NCBI GenBank assembly: GCA_015067945.1
Contig: SVLM01000007.1
Location: 1-64,000 of the forward strand
Source of the DNA: Oscillospiraceae bacterium
GTDB lineage: Bacteria > Bacillota > Clostridia > Oscillospirales > Oscillospiraceae
Reading direction: 5' to 3'
Length of the DNA: 64,000 nucleotides
In this document: positions 9,024-17,720 of the stretch, piece by piece
How positions within the stretch are numbered: the stretch's first letter is position 1
How the letters are laid out: each line of letters starts with the position of its first letter
The notes under the pieces: generated by a model
What the model was told of the DNA's origin: nothing
The model's database searches: none
Seen by the model: only the letters and a program-made list of their open reading frames with translations
Translations under genes and position numbers: made by a program

Positions 9024-9228
9024 AAGGTTTCCGATCTGTGAAGAACGGGCAAAAATCCATCTGTGCAGAGGCTGCACAGGTAGGATTGGCACTGAAGGTG
9101 ACTGGTCAGCCGTGGCGAAACGCAAGGATATGCCGCCGAGCTGATCCGAGCCGCCTAGGGTCGGCGTTTATCGCACGACGCACGCTTTTTCAGCAGACCT
9201 AATCTACTGAAAGAGAGTGAAACAACAA
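9024..9228 (+). ncRNA. structured leader RNA, candidate riboswitch (class not assigned)
   Basis: The roughly 200-base leader folds well by eye. An 8-bp hairpin CUGUGCAG-AGG-CUGCACAG (about 9060-9078) is enclosed by AAUCC/GGAUU. A second domain is closed by UCAGC/GCUGA around GGCG/CGCC. A third hairpin is GCCG-CCUAGGGU-CGGC. A GCG-rich segment then runs into TTTTT near 9184-9190, a possible terminator or alternative fold. GUGACUGG and CCGCCUAGGG loosely recall the ZTP (pfl) core, but the conserved GGAGCG is absent, so no class is claimed. Confidence 0.5.
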
Positions 9229-10311
9229 ATGAACAAACTACGTGCATTTCTCAAGCGGAAGGACATCGTGTTCTCCGGCAAGCGGTACGGCATTGACGCA
9301 TTGGGAGCTATGGCCCAGGGTCTTTTCTGCACCTTGCTGGTGGGCACGATTCTTGACACCATCGGTCAGCAGTTCGGCATTGGCTTTTTGAACGCGGTGA
9401 TCACCGGAACCTATACCATTGGCGGTCTTTGCAAGGCCATGGTGGGTGTGGGCATCGCCGTGGCCATCGGCTATGCACTGCATTGCCCGCCTCTGGTTCT
9501 GTTTTCGCTGATTCCCGTAGGCTTTGCCGCCAACGCCATAGGCGGTGCCGGTGGCCCATTGGCGGTGTACTTCGTGGTCATCGTCGCCTCGGAATTCGGC
9601 AAACTGGTGTCCAAGGAAACCAAAATCGATATTTTGGTCACGCCCATCGTCACCGTTTTGGTGGGCATCGGCTTTGCCGCGTTGGTCGCCAAGCCCATCG
9701 GTACCGCAGCGTCAGCTGTCGGTGACTTTGTCAAATGGGCAACCGTTCTGCAGCCCTTCTGGATGGGTATGCTGGTCTCCGCTGTCATCGGCATTGCATT
9801 GACCCTGCCGATCTCCTCCGCCGCCATTTGTGCCGCTTTGAGTCTTACCGGACTGGCCGGCGGTGCGGCTGTAGCAGGCTGCTGTGCCCAAATGGTAGGT
9901 TTTGCCGTTATGAGCTTCCGGGAAAACCGCTGGGGCGGCCTGGTGGCCCAAGGTGTGGGCACCAGTATGCTGCAGATGCCCAACATCGTTAAAAATCCTT
10001 TGATCTGGATCCCCCCCACGCTGACTTCCATGATCACCGGCCCCCTGGCCACCTGCCTTTTCAAGCTGGAGATGAACGGTGCTCCGGTATCCTCCGGCAT
10101 GGGCACCTGCGGTTTTGTAGGTCAGATCGGCGTGTACACCGGCTGGGTCAACGACGTGGCCAACGGTACAAAGGCTGCCATCACCGCCATGGACTGGATC
10201 GGTATGGCACTGATCTGCTTCATCCTGCCTGCCCTTTTGAGCTGGGTCTTCTGCCTTGTCTTACGCAAATGGGGCTGGATCAAGGAAAATGACCTGAAAC
10301 TGGAACTTTAA
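9229..10311 (+). CDS. PTS EIIC_2 / PfoR-like membrane transporter
   Basis: This 360-residue, very hydrophobic protein has about ten membrane segments and glycine-rich re-entrant-like stretches (GFAANAIGGAGGPLAVYF, SLTGLAGGAAVAGCCAQMVG, PVSSGMGTCGFVGQIG). These fit the EIIC_2 family that includes Clostridium perfringens PfoR. No EIIA or EIIB domain or gene is nearby, so phosphotransferase-linked sugar uptake is doubtful and the ligand is unknown. The ATG at 9229 is preferred; a GTG at 9217 has almost no spacing from the AGAGAG site. It has a consensus promoter and a long structured leader. Confidence 0.8.
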   Translation: MNKLRAFLKRKDIVFSGKRYGIDALGAMAQGLFCTLLVGTILDTIGQQFGIGFLNAVITGTYTIGGLCKAMVGVGIAVAIGYALHCPPLVLFSLIPVGFAANAIGGAGGPLAVYFVVIVASEFGKLVSKETKIDILVTPIVTVLVGIGFAALVAKPIGTAASAVGDFVKWATVLQPFWMGMLVSAVIGIALTLPISSAAICAALSLTGLAGGAAVAGCCAQMVGFAVMSFRENRWGGLVAQGVGTSMLQMPNIVKNPLIWIPPTLTSMITGPLATCLFKLEMNGAPVSSGMGTCGFVGQIGVYTGWVNDVANGTKAAITAMDWIGMALICFILPALLSWVFCLVLRKWGWIKENDLKLEL

Positions 10312-10337
10312 CCCTTGCGAAAGGTTGTGCATGCACA

Positions 10338-10640
10338 ATGAAGCCTGTACATAACTATATCGTCATTGTAGATGCATACCGTGCCCGTTACGCTGTTCAG
10401 CGACCCACCGCCGGACGGTACCGCGTGGGTGCCCACGACGAGCGTCAGGCCGAAGAACTGGTGAAGGAAATTATCGGTTTTGGTCACCCGGTCGCCCGGT
10501 GCAAGTGTGCTGAGGATGATCCCATGAATGTGCCTTACAAAACCGTTGTCCGGGAGGTATTTGACCCCAGCCAAAAGGGAATGTACCGACACGAAGCACC
10601 CCAGCATGCATCGGCACCGCAAAAGAAAAAATCCAACTAA
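10338..10640 (+). CDS. hypothetical protein, 100 residues
   Basis: I do not recognise this product. It begins MKPVHNYIVIVDAYRARYAV and has a compact alpha/beta-looking body with two close cysteines (CKCAEDD) and a basic tail rich in Gln, Lys and His. The ribosome-binding site is weak (GAAAGG). It lies 26 bases after the PfoR-like gene and is followed by a good terminator, so it is probably the second gene of that transcript. Codon use resembles the neighbours, which supports a real gene. Confidence 0.65.
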   Translation: MKPVHNYIVIVDAYRARYAVQRPTAGRYRVGAHDERQAEELVKEIIGFGHPVARCKCAEDDPMNVPYKTVVREVFDPSQKGMYRHEAPQHASAPQKKKSN

Positions 10641-10643
10641 TCC

Positions 10644-10683
10644 AAAACACATCCGCCGGCCTGCCGGAGGATGTGTTTTTTAC
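10644..10683 (+). terminator. terminator after the 100-residue gene
   Basis: AAAACACATCC pairs with GGATGTGTTTT around a GCCGGCCTGCCGGA apical hairpin, followed by a T-run. Confidence 0.85.
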
Positions 10684-10744
10684 TTCCCATTTGAGCAAAT
10701 TTGTGGTATGATAAATACCGATACTGAACACAAGGAGTGTCCCT

Positions 10745-12871
10745 ATGCAAACCATTGCTGAAATTCTGTCTTCCGAGCTGGATCAAAAGCTCAGCTATGT
10801 GGAAAATGTCATCGCTCTCATGGACGAGGGCAACACCATCCCCTTCATCGCCCGTTACCGCAAGGAAATGCACGGTGCTATGGACGATACCATTCTGCGT
10901 ACCCTCGAAAACCGGCTGACTTATCTGCGTAACCTGCAGCAACGCCGGGATGAGGTAAAAAATTCCATTGAAAATCAGGGCAAGCTCACTGAAGAACTGG
11001 CTGCCGCCATTGATAACGCCGCCACCTTAGCTGAGGTTGAAGATCTGTACCGGCCCTACAAGCAAAAACGCCGCACCCGGGGCTCTGTGGCCCGGGAGAA
11101 GGGTCTGGAACCCCTGGCGGCTGCCATTTTTGCTCAGGACGGCCAGGATCCTGCGGTATTGGCGCAAGATTATGTAAACCCAGAAAAGGGCGTGGAGACC
11201 GTCGAGGATGCCCTGCAGGGTGCATCGGATATCATCGCTGAGGATCTTTCCGACGATGCCGCCATCCGCAAGAGTCTCCGGGAACTGATGAACCGGAAGG
11301 CCGTGCTGACCTGCCACGCAGAAGATCCGGAAGCCGACAGCGTTTACCGGCTATATTACGACTTTTCTCAACCTATCAACCGGCTGCTGGATCACCAAAT
11401 TCTCGCCATTAACCGTGGCGAAAAAGAGGGCATTTTGAAGCCCAATGTGGTATTGCTCGGCAACGACGGCCCCGCCTGTGTCATCCGTGCCGCCCTGAAG
11501 CCCACCGCATATGTGTCCACCTTTGTCCGGGCCGCTGCGGAAGATGCCTATGAGCGGCTGATTTTCCCCTCCCTGCAGAGAGAGATTCGCAGCGATCTTT
11601 CCGAACGAGCCTACGCCGGTGCGATCCACAACTTTGCCCTCAACTTAAAGCCTCTGCTGATGCAGCCGCCGGTGAAGGGCTTTGTGACCATGGGCTTGGA
11701 TCCCGGATACCGCAACGGCTGTAAGGTTGCCGTGGTGGATGCCACCGGCAAGGTACTGGCCACCTCCGTGGTTTACCCCACCTTCAGCGAGCGAAAAAAG
11801 CAGGAGGCGATCGATGTTCTGTCCGGCCTGATGAGACGACACAAGGTACGCCACATCGCCATCGGCAACGGCACCGCCTCCCGGGAGACGGAGGCCATGA
11901 CCGTGGAGCTGCTCCGTTCCTTCCCTGAGGCCAGCTATATGATCGTCAACGAGGCCGGTGCTTCGGTATATTCCGCTTCCCCTCTGGCAGCGGAGGAATT
12001 CCCGGAATTCGACGTAAATCTGCGTAGTGCGGTATCCATCGCCCGCCGGCTGCAGGATCCTCTGGCAGAGCTGGTAAAAATCGACCCCAAGGCCATCGGT
12101 GTGGGTCAGTATCAGCACGATTGCCCTCAAAAGGAGCTGGATGCCGCTCTGGGCGGCGTGGTTGAGGACTGCGTCAACGCCGTGGGCGTGGATGTGAATA
12201 CTGCCTCCCCCAGCCTGCTGCAGCAGATCTCCGGTCTGAATAACACCACTGCGAAAAACATTGTGGTATTCCGGGAAGAAAACGGCCCCTTCGGCAGCCG
12301 TTCCCAGTTGAAGAAAGTCCCCAAGCTGGGTCCCAAGGCGTTCCAGCAGTGTGCAGGCTTCCTGCGGGTTCCCGAAAGCAAGGAAATTCTGGACAACACA
12401 GGCGTTCACCCTGAATCCTACGATGCGGCTAAAAAGCTGATTGCCCTCTTGGGTGGTGAGCTTTCTGAGCTGCCCGCCAAGCTGGAGGGCTACGGTGTTG
12501 CTGCCGCTGCCGCCCAATGCGGCGTAGGCGAGCCCACCTTGATCGACATTGCCAAAGAACTGAGCAAACCCGGCCGTGACCCCCGTGACGAGCTGCCCGC
12601 CCCCATCCTGCGTAAGGATGTGCTGGAAATGAAGGACCTGAAGCCCGGCATGGAGCTGACCGGCACCGTTCGCAACGTCATTGATTTCGGTGTATTCGTG
12701 GATATCGGTGTCCATCAGGACGGATTGGTACACATTTCTCAGGTCGCCAACCGCCGGCTTCGTCACCCCAGCGAAGCCGTAAAGGTAGGCGATGTGGTAA
12801 AAGTTGTAGTGCTGGAGGTGGACGAAAAACGCCACCGCATTGGCCTGTCCATGAAGCAAGTCAAGGGGTAA
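10745..12871 (+). CDS. tex: Tex family RNA-binding transcription accessory protein
   Basis: Tex is a cytoplasmic nucleic-acid-binding protein related to eukaryotic Spt6. The 708-residue product has the N-terminal helical region starting MQTIAEILSSELDQKLSYVE, a YqgF/RNase-H-like domain around residues 318-420 (MGLDPGYRNGCKVAVVD), helix-hairpin-helix repeats at about 480-550 (CVNAVGVDVNTASPSLL), and a C-terminal S1 domain (about 636-706, GMELTGTVRNVIDFGVFVDIG). Length and domain order are normal. The start follows AAGGAG. No terminator is seen before the next promoter, which begins within 5 bases of the stop. Confidence 0.96.
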   Translation: MQTIAEILSSELDQKLSYVENVIALMDEGNTIPFIARYRKEMHGAMDDTILRTLENRLTYLRNLQQRRDEVKNSIENQGKLTEELAAAIDNAATLAEVEDLYRPYKQKRRTRGSVAREKGLEPLAAAIFAQDGQDPAVLAQDYVNPEKGVETVEDALQGASDIIAEDLSDDAAIRKSLRELMNRKAVLTCHAEDPEADSVYRLYYDFSQPINRLLDHQILAINRGEKEGILKPNVVLLGNDGPACVIRAALKPTAYVSTFVRAAAEDAYERLIFPSLQREIRSDLSERAYAGAIHNFALNLKPLLMQPPVKGFVTMGLDPGYRNGCKVAVVDATGKVLATSVVYPTFSERKKQEAIDVLSGLMRRHKVRHIAIGNGTASRETEAMTVELLRSFPEASYMIVNEAGASVYSASPLAAEEFPEFDVNLRSAVSIARRLQDPLAELVKIDPKAIGVGQYQHDCPQKELDAALGGVVEDCVNAVGVDVNTASPSLLQQISGLNNTTAKNIVVFREENGPFGSRSQLKKVPKLGPKAFQQCAGFLRVPESKEILDNTGVHPESYDAAKKLIALLGGELSELPAKLEGYGVAAAAAQCGVGEPTLIDIAKELSKPGRDPRDELPAPILRKDVLEMKDLKPGMELTGTVRNVIDFGVFVDIGVHQDGLVHISQVANRRLRHPSEAVKVGDVVKVVVLEVDEKRHRIGLSMKQVKG

Positions 12872-12873
12872 AT

Positions 12874-12902
12874 TTGACAGTATACGGTTTTTTTGCTATC
12901 AT
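12874..12902 (+). promoter_or_regulatory. sigma-A promoter of the 469-residue lipoprotein gene
   Basis: TTGACA (12874-12879), a 17-base spacer and TATCAT (12897-12902) lie directly after the tex stop codon. Confidence 0.85.
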
Positions 12903-12940
12903 GAAACCACCGATACTACACAAAGGCAAGGAGCACACCT

Positions 12941-14350
12941 ATGAAATATGCTGTTCGGCTCATAGCCGCTGTCCTTTCCTGGATTTTGTTATTGAATCTA
13001 GTGGCCTGCTCTGACCCCGCCCCCGCCCCGGAGCATCCCACCGCACCTACACAGCCCGTATTGACCGCCGGGGAAATCTATGATGCTGCCAAAGCCAAAG
13101 TTTTGGTGGCTCCCAACCGAATCACCAGCTACACCATTACCCGGCAAAGCACCGTCGCCGGCCAGCAGACCTATCATGAATCCACCCTTGGCACCGCCTC
13201 CTTCAGCGATGTCGGCACAGAGAATATGATCGCCATTGTGGATGAGGACCTGGTCTACGGCACGGTAAAGGCGGAGCATCTGCTGAGCTTCTGTAACGGA
13301 CGAACCTACAGCCGCATCAGCGGCTGTGTCTTCGGTGCGGATATGACCGCCACAGAATTTATGGATCAGCAATTGCCTGCGGCTTTGTTGGATGCAACCC
13401 TGTACGAAAGCATCGTGCTTGCCAACAATTCCGACGGAGCGGTCATCACCTTCTCCCAACCAAAGGACATGGAAAACTGGGTGGATACCCCCAGCGGTGC
13501 CACCATGGTTTCCGCCGGCGGCACAGCCACGCTGGATACGGACGGTGTGCTGGTGCAAACCACCTACAAGGCGGAATACACCTGCGGCGATGTGCAGTTT
13601 TCCCTGACTGTAAGCCTGCGGTGCACCACCCCGGCACAGCTGGAGCTGTCTTCCCTGCACCCGGAACACCCGGAGGACTATGCCACACTGTCCTGCCTGG
13701 ACGCACCCAAACTGCTGCTCCGGGCAGCCGGTAATATTTTCTCCTCCAACACCATTTCTGCCACCGCCGAGGAAACGATTTACAGTGAAATGATCCCCCT
13801 GACCCGTCAAAGAAGCAGCCAGATATCGGCTTCCGGTCAGGGCCAGACTCTGCTGGCCACGCTTTCCAACACGGTTTCCGTGAAGGACTACCGGGACCAG
13901 CCCAGCATTACCACCCAAACCTATTCCTTCCAAAACGGTGTTTGCTCTGTTATCATTGACGGTGGCGAACCCACAGTGCAGCCGGAAATTTCCGCCCAAA
14001 GTATGCGTGCCAGCATTGAAGATACCCTTCTGTCCGCTTTATTCGCCACCCGCTATCTTGCCGGTGCCACGATCACGGAGCAGGAGGACGTCTACCGTTT
14101 GGAGTTTACGGGCAACGAAGCTTATTGCGAGGATTTGACCCAAGCTTTAAGTGGGTTCCTGAATCTGTCCATGGAGGGTGTTACGTCCCATCATTCCACC
14201 TTGGCAAACGGATACCTTTGCATCGACAAGGTCACCGGCCTGCCGGTAGCCATGGGTATGTACTTCTCCAGAACCCATATGTTTGGCGATATCCCCTACC
14301 GGATGTCCTATCAGTTGGATCAGGTGATCTCCTTCACCCCTGCAGCATAA
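12941..14350 (+). CDS. hypothetical lipoprotein, 469 residues
   Basis: A lipoprotein signal (MKYAVRLIAAVLSWILLLNLVAC, Cys23) and a Pro/Ala/Thr linker are followed by about 420 residues of apparently beta-rich sequence with no family I recognise. Two similar halves are possible: the region near 40-245 and the region near 265-469 both open with segments about test-like responses (TSYTITRQST; IPLTRQRSSQI) and both reach a C-terminal ITFSQ/VISFT-like strand. The protein should be anchored outside the membrane. It has its own promoter and a hairpin after the stop. Confidence 0.7.
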   Translation: MKYAVRLIAAVLSWILLLNLVACSDPAPAPEHPTAPTQPVLTAGEIYDAAKAKVLVAPNRITSYTITRQSTVAGQQTYHESTLGTASFSDVGTENMIAIVDEDLVYGTVKAEHLLSFCNGRTYSRISGCVFGADMTATEFMDQQLPAALLDATLYESIVLANNSDGAVITFSQPKDMENWVDTPSGATMVSAGGTATLDTDGVLVQTTYKAEYTCGDVQFSLTVSLRCTTPAQLELSSLHPEHPEDYATLSCLDAPKLLLRAAGNIFSSNTISATAEETIYSEMIPLTRQRSSQISASGQGQTLLATLSNTVSVKDYRDQPSITTQTYSFQNGVCSVIIDGGEPTVQPEISAQSMRASIEDTLLSALFATRYLAGATITEQEDVYRLEFTGNEAYCEDLTQALSGFLNLSMEGVTSHHSTLANGYLCIDKVTGLPVAMGMYFSRTHMFGDIPYRMSYQLDQVISFTPAA

Positions 14351-14353
14351 ACA

Positions 14354-14385
14354 AACAGAGGATGTGCAAGTGCACATCCTCTGTT
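14354..14385 (+). terminator. hairpin after the 469-residue lipoprotein gene
   Basis: A 15-bp stem (AACAGAGGATGTGCA with its complement) has only a 2-base spacer in the loop. The following T-run is poor (TTATCGTT), so termination may be weak. Confidence 0.6.
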
Positions 14386-14432
14386 ATCGTTGGTTTATGT
14401 ATTTACCCCCGGTCACCGCCGACAGTATTTCT

Positions 14433-14505
14433 GTAGGGGAGGGTCTTGACCCTCCCAATCACTGCTGCGTAAACTGCGTAAGGGAGGGTCAAGACCCTCC
14501 CCTAC
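14433..14505. repeat. 73-bp inverted repeat of the GTAGGGG family
   Basis: The left arm GTAGGGGAGGGTCTTGACC (continuing to CTCCC) and the right arm are perfect inverted copies of about 24 bases around a 25-base centre. The arms are themselves internally palindromic (GAGGGTCTTGACCCTC). It lies between convergent genes and could act as a bidirectional terminator or be a small repeat insertion. Confidence 0.8.
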
Positions 14506-14518
14506 GGAACGTTGGTTC

Positions 14519-15220
14519 TTACTCTGCCATTGCTTTTGCCATGGCCATGGTCACCTGAGCACAACGCTGTGCCGCCAGAGCTTCAAAAGTGGGATAATCC
14601 ATATCCGCACTGTCATCGGCCTTATCGGAAATGGCCCGCAGGATCACAAAAGGAATCCCGTTGCGGTAGGCAGTATGGGCAATGGCTGCACCCTCCATTT
14701 CCGCACAGATTGCCTCTGTGTCCGCAATGATCTTATCTTTTTGCTCCTTACTGCAGATAAACTGGTCACCGCTGGCCACTCTGCCGATTCGGGTATGACC
14801 GGGGTTGACCCCCTCTGCTGCCGCATAGGCCCAATCGATCATCCCCTGATCTGCCGGGAATGCAGTGACATCCATACCCGGCACCTGACCGATGGGGCGA
14901 TTCCAGAAACGCAGATCGAAATCGTGATAGATCGCATCCCAGCTCACCACCAGGTCGGCAATATCCAGCTCGGCACACAGCGAGCCGGCAATTCCGGTAT
15001 TGACCAGGTGGGTTACCCCGAAGCGGTCGCAGAGGATCTGGGCACACATGGCGGCATTTACCTTGCCCACACCGCACTGGACGACCACCACATCCAAGCC
15101 TTCCAATTTACCTTCGTAAAATTCCATGCCGGTTTGACAGACTGTAGTCACATTTTGCATAGCATCCTTCAGTGCGGTGATCTCCACCGCCATAGCACCG
15201 ATAATTCCCAATTTTTTCAT
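14519..15220 (-). CDS. mtnN: 5'-methylthioadenosine/S-adenosylhomocysteine nucleosidase
   Basis: The enzyme splits adenine from S-adenosylhomocysteine and methylthioadenosine. The 233-residue protein begins MKKLGIIGAMAVEITAL, with the catalytic Glu13, and has EMEGAAIAH (substrate-binding Glu) and AISDKADD (catalytic Asp), all family signatures. It follows luxS after 10 bases on the same strand, so the pair converts S-adenosylhomocysteine through S-ribosylhomocysteine to homocysteine and the AI-2 precursor. Length is standard. Confidence 0.96.
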   Translation of the reverse strand: MKKLGIIGAMAVEITALKDAMQNVTTVCQTGMEFYEGKLEGLDVVVVQCGVGKVNAAMCAQILCDRFGVTHLVNTGIAGSLCAELDIADLVVSWDAIYHDFDLRFWNRPIGQVPGMDVTAFPADQGMIDWAYAAAEGVNPGHTRIGRVASGDQFICSKEQKDKIIADTEAICAEMEGAAIAHTAYRNGIPFVILRAISDKADDSADMDYPTFEALAAQRCAQVTMAMAKAMAE

Positions 15221-15230
15221 AGTATTCTCC

Positions 15231-15707
15231 TTATTCCGGGTAAATCAGCCGGCTGTCGTCGGCGGTTTCCAAAAGTGCAGCGTATTTTTTGCCCCAGTAA
15301 TTTGCCATGGGCAGATTCATATCCAGATAGTTGCCGCAATCTCTGGCACTGGCACCGGGCACTTCCCCAACAAAATCTCCGATAAACCGGAAGCAAGCCT
15401 TCACCAAAGGCAGCACATCACGGGAGGTGTAATCTCCTGCCAGCAGCAGGTAAAAGCCGGTCCGGCAGCCCATGGGGCCAAAATACAGAACCTTATCTTT
15501 CCAGACCGGCTCATTTCGCAGGTAGGTTGCCGCCAAATGCTCCATGGTATGCATTTCGGCAGTATTCATAACCGGCTCATCGTTGGGACTGGTCAGCCGC
15601 AGGTCGAAGGTGGTAACGGTTTCGGCACCGACCCTGTCCTTCCGGGATACATACAGCCCCGGCTGGAGCTTGATGTGATCGATGGTAAAGCTTGTAATTT
15701 TCTCCAT
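15231..15707 (-). CDS. luxS: S-ribosylhomocysteine lyase
   Basis: LuxS cleaves S-ribosylhomocysteine to homocysteine and DPD, the AI-2 precursor. The 158-residue product has the metal ligands in HTMEHLAA (His53, His57, with Glu56 general base) and RDCGNY (Cys124), plus the second active-site cysteine in GPMGCRTG (Cys81). The start at 15707 follows GAGGAG and matches the family N-terminus; the ORF extends further upstream without reason. It is transcribed ahead of mtnN from a good promoter. Confidence 0.97.
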   Translation of the reverse strand: MEKITSFTIDHIKLQPGLYVSRKDRVGAETVTTFDLRLTSPNDEPVMNTAEMHTMEHLAATYLRNEPVWKDKVLYFGPMGCRTGFYLLLAGDYTSRDVLPLVKACFRFIGDFVGEVPGASARDCGNYLDMNLPMANYWGKKYAALLETADDSRLIYPE

Positions 15708-15737
15708 ATCGGTCTCCTCTTTGATTGGCTTTCCATT

Positions 15738-15766
15738 ATCATACCGCAACAGCGGGCATTTTGCAA
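15738..15766 (-). promoter_or_regulatory. sigma-A promoter of luxS-mtnN
   Basis: Minus-strand TTGCAA (15761-15766), a 17-base spacer and TATGAT (15738-15743). The transcript would begin about 24 bases before the luxS ATG. Confidence 0.8.
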
Positions 15767-15905
15767 GAAAAAACCGCATCAACAAGCGGTTGTCCGGCTC
15801 TCAACCGGCAGTTGTGGAGAAAATTTTTCAAATTAACAAATGTTTGATAGCTTTTTTGCTGTTTTTATGGCATGATATATACAGAACATAAAGGAGGCAT
15901 TGCCA

Positions 15906-16922
15906 ATGGAACAAACATTAGGTAAGCGTATCCAGCTGTGCCGCAAAAGTCTGGGATTGACCCAGGATCAGCTGGCGGACAAATTGGGCGTCACCGCTCA
16001 GGCGGTGAGCAAATGGGAAAACGATCAGTCCTGCCCGGATATTGCCATGCTGCCCAAGCTGGCAGAAATTTTCGGCACCACCACCGACGCTCTTCTGGGT
16101 TATCAGACCGCACCGGTACACGAAGCCACCATTGATAAAAACCCCAAGGAAGAGACGGAATCCGAGGGTGTCCATGTGCAGAAAGGTGGCTGGGAATTCC
16201 ATTGGGACGCCGGTCGCCGGAGCGGTATTCACTTCGCACTGATGGTTCTAACTGTTGGAACATTGACCTTGCTGTCCGAGGTTTTGGGATGGAATGTCCC
16301 CTTTTGGTCCATCCTGTGGCCCACCGCCCTGCTGGTGATCGGCCTGCACGGTCTGACAGGAAAATTCTCCTTCTTCAGCATCGGCTGTACTTTCTTTGGC
16401 GGATACTTCCTGTTGGATAACTTACATGTGATCTCTCTGGATCTGGGCAATTTCGTTTGGCCGGTGATTGTAATCCTCTTCGGCCTGAGTCTGCTGGCCG
16501 ACGCTCTGCGGAAGCCCAAGAGGCCCCGTTTCAAATTCAATCACACAAAAGGCAATAACCATCTGCCCGTAAAAGATTTCGAGCTGGGCGAAGATTCCTT
16601 TGATATCGACGTTGCCTTTGGCGAAGGCAGTTACAATATTTCTCTGCCTCTGCTGACCCACGGTAATATCGACTGCAGTTTCGGCGAGCTTGTGATAGAT
16701 TTGAGCGAATGCGAGGAAGTGGCAAAGAACTGCCGTATCGACGCGGATTGCTCCTTTGGTGAGCTTCATCTTAAGGTACCCGGCAAATTCTTAGTCCGCC
16801 CGGCAGAATCCACCTTCTGTGCTTCCGTGAATGTAGTGGGCCAACCCGATGCCACCCCCGTGGGAATCATCACCCTGAATGCGGATGTGAGCTTCGGCGA
16901 AATTACGATTGCATATATTTGA
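15906..16922 (+). CDS. XRE-type HTH regulator fused to a membrane and LiaF-like C-terminal domain
   Basis: Residues 1-65 form a Cro/CI-type HTH (GKRIQLCRKSLGLTQDQLADKLGVTAQAVSKWE). After a linker, several hydrophobic segments (about 105-200) carry the IIWP/GLLL pattern of DUF5668-type membrane domains. The C-terminal 130 residues are beta-rich with repeated SFGE motifs (VAFGEGSYNIS, CSFGELVIDL, CSFGELHLKV, VSFGEITIAYI), as in LiaF and related envelope-stress proteins. So it is probably a membrane-tethered regulator sensing the envelope (inference). The ATG at 15906 follows AAAGGAGG. The targets are unknown. Confidence 0.82.
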   Translation: MEQTLGKRIQLCRKSLGLTQDQLADKLGVTAQAVSKWENDQSCPDIAMLPKLAEIFGTTTDALLGYQTAPVHEATIDKNPKEETESEGVHVQKGGWEFHWDAGRRSGIHFALMVLTVGTLTLLSEVLGWNVPFWSILWPTALLVIGLHGLTGKFSFFSIGCTFFGGYFLLDNLHVISLDLGNFVWPVIVILFGLSLLADALRKPKRPRFKFNHTKGNNHLPVKDFELGEDSFDIDVAFGEGSYNISLPLLTHGNIDCSFGELVIDLSECEEVAKNCRIDADCSFGELHLKVPGKFLVRPAESTFCASVNVVGQPDATPVGIITLNADVSFGEITIAYI

Positions 16923-16926
16923 TGAC

Positions 16927-16956
16927 AAAAGCCCGCCCATCGGCGGGCTTTTCCTT
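16927..16956 (+). terminator. terminator of the XRE-LiaF-like gene
   Basis: AAAAGCCCGCC/GGCGGGCTTTT hairpin with a 4-base loop, followed by TTCCTTTT. Confidence 0.85.
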
Positions 16957-17027
16957 TTGGGAAATAATTTTCCATTTTTGGTTTAATCTCCGTATTTCGG
17001 GACATACTGGACTACGGAGGTGCTTTT

Positions 17028-17684
17028 ATGAGCAATCAAAAAAATAAAGGCTTCAGCGGTAAGGGCTACTACATAGCCCTGATCCTGTGTGCTGCGGCCA
17101 TCGGGATTTCCGGCTATCTGTACTATCAAAACAACCCTGTTGATCCACAACTGCAATCTCCCACCATCGGTGTGGGATCGCCAAACTCTGATGATATTCA
17201 GGCTGTGGCAACCCATCCCACCGTTCCAAACGGGAACACAGACCCCAACCCCACTACCGATAACAAAAAGCCCATGCAAACCATGCTGCCGGTGGCGGGC
17301 GAAACCGTAGCAGGCTATGCCATGGACTGCCTGAGCTACAACGCCACCACCCGGGATTGGCGGGTGCACAATGGCATCGACATTGCCGCTGAAGCAGGTG
17401 CCCCGGTCTGTGCCGCGGCAGACGGCACGGTGTATACCACCTATGAAGATGACATGATGGGCAGCACCGTGGTGATCCATCACGACGGCGGCTATGTGAC
17501 GGTTTATTCCAGCTTAGGATCGGAGCTGTCCGTTTCCGCCGGAGATAAGGTCATTATGGGGCAGACCATCGGCTGCGTTGGTAACACCGCACTGCTGGAA
17601 AGTGCCATCGGTGACCATGTGCATTTCAGTGTCAGCTGCAGTGATAAGGCCATGGATCCTCTGGATTTCCTCAAATCCGAATAA
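17028..17684 (+). CDS. membrane-anchored M23 (LytM) peptidase, SpoIIQ-like
   Basis: The 218-residue protein has a short cytoplasmic start, one membrane helix (about 13-33), a Pro/Thr/Asn linker and a C-terminal M23 domain (about 88-215). All zinc-site residues of LytM are present: HNGID (His114, Asp118) and HVHF (His197, His199). Size and layout fit clostridial SpoIIQ, the forespore protein of the SpoIIQ-SpoIIIAH engulfment channel, and the sequence after the start (GKGYYIALILCAAAIG) resembles it. No sporulation promoter was recognised, so a vegetative M23 hydrolase remains possible. Confidence 0.75.
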   Translation: MSNQKNKGFSGKGYYIALILCAAAIGISGYLYYQNNPVDPQLQSPTIGVGSPNSDDIQAVATHPTVPNGNTDPNPTTDNKKPMQTMLPVAGETVAGYAMDCLSYNATTRDWRVHNGIDIAAEAGAPVCAAADGTVYTTYEDDMMGSTVVIHHDGGYVTVYSSLGSELSVSAGDKVIMGQTIGCVGNTALLESAIGDHVHFSVSCSDKAMDPLDFLKSE

Positions 17685-17720
17685 CGAATGCTTCTTCTTT
17701 GATTTCTTTCCTCTTTGTTA

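Noticed and set aside
9024..9228. Cobalamin, TPP, FMN, c-di-GMP, lysine, M-box or T-box leader
   Set aside because: The diagnostic conserved segments of each class were looked for by eye and are missing.
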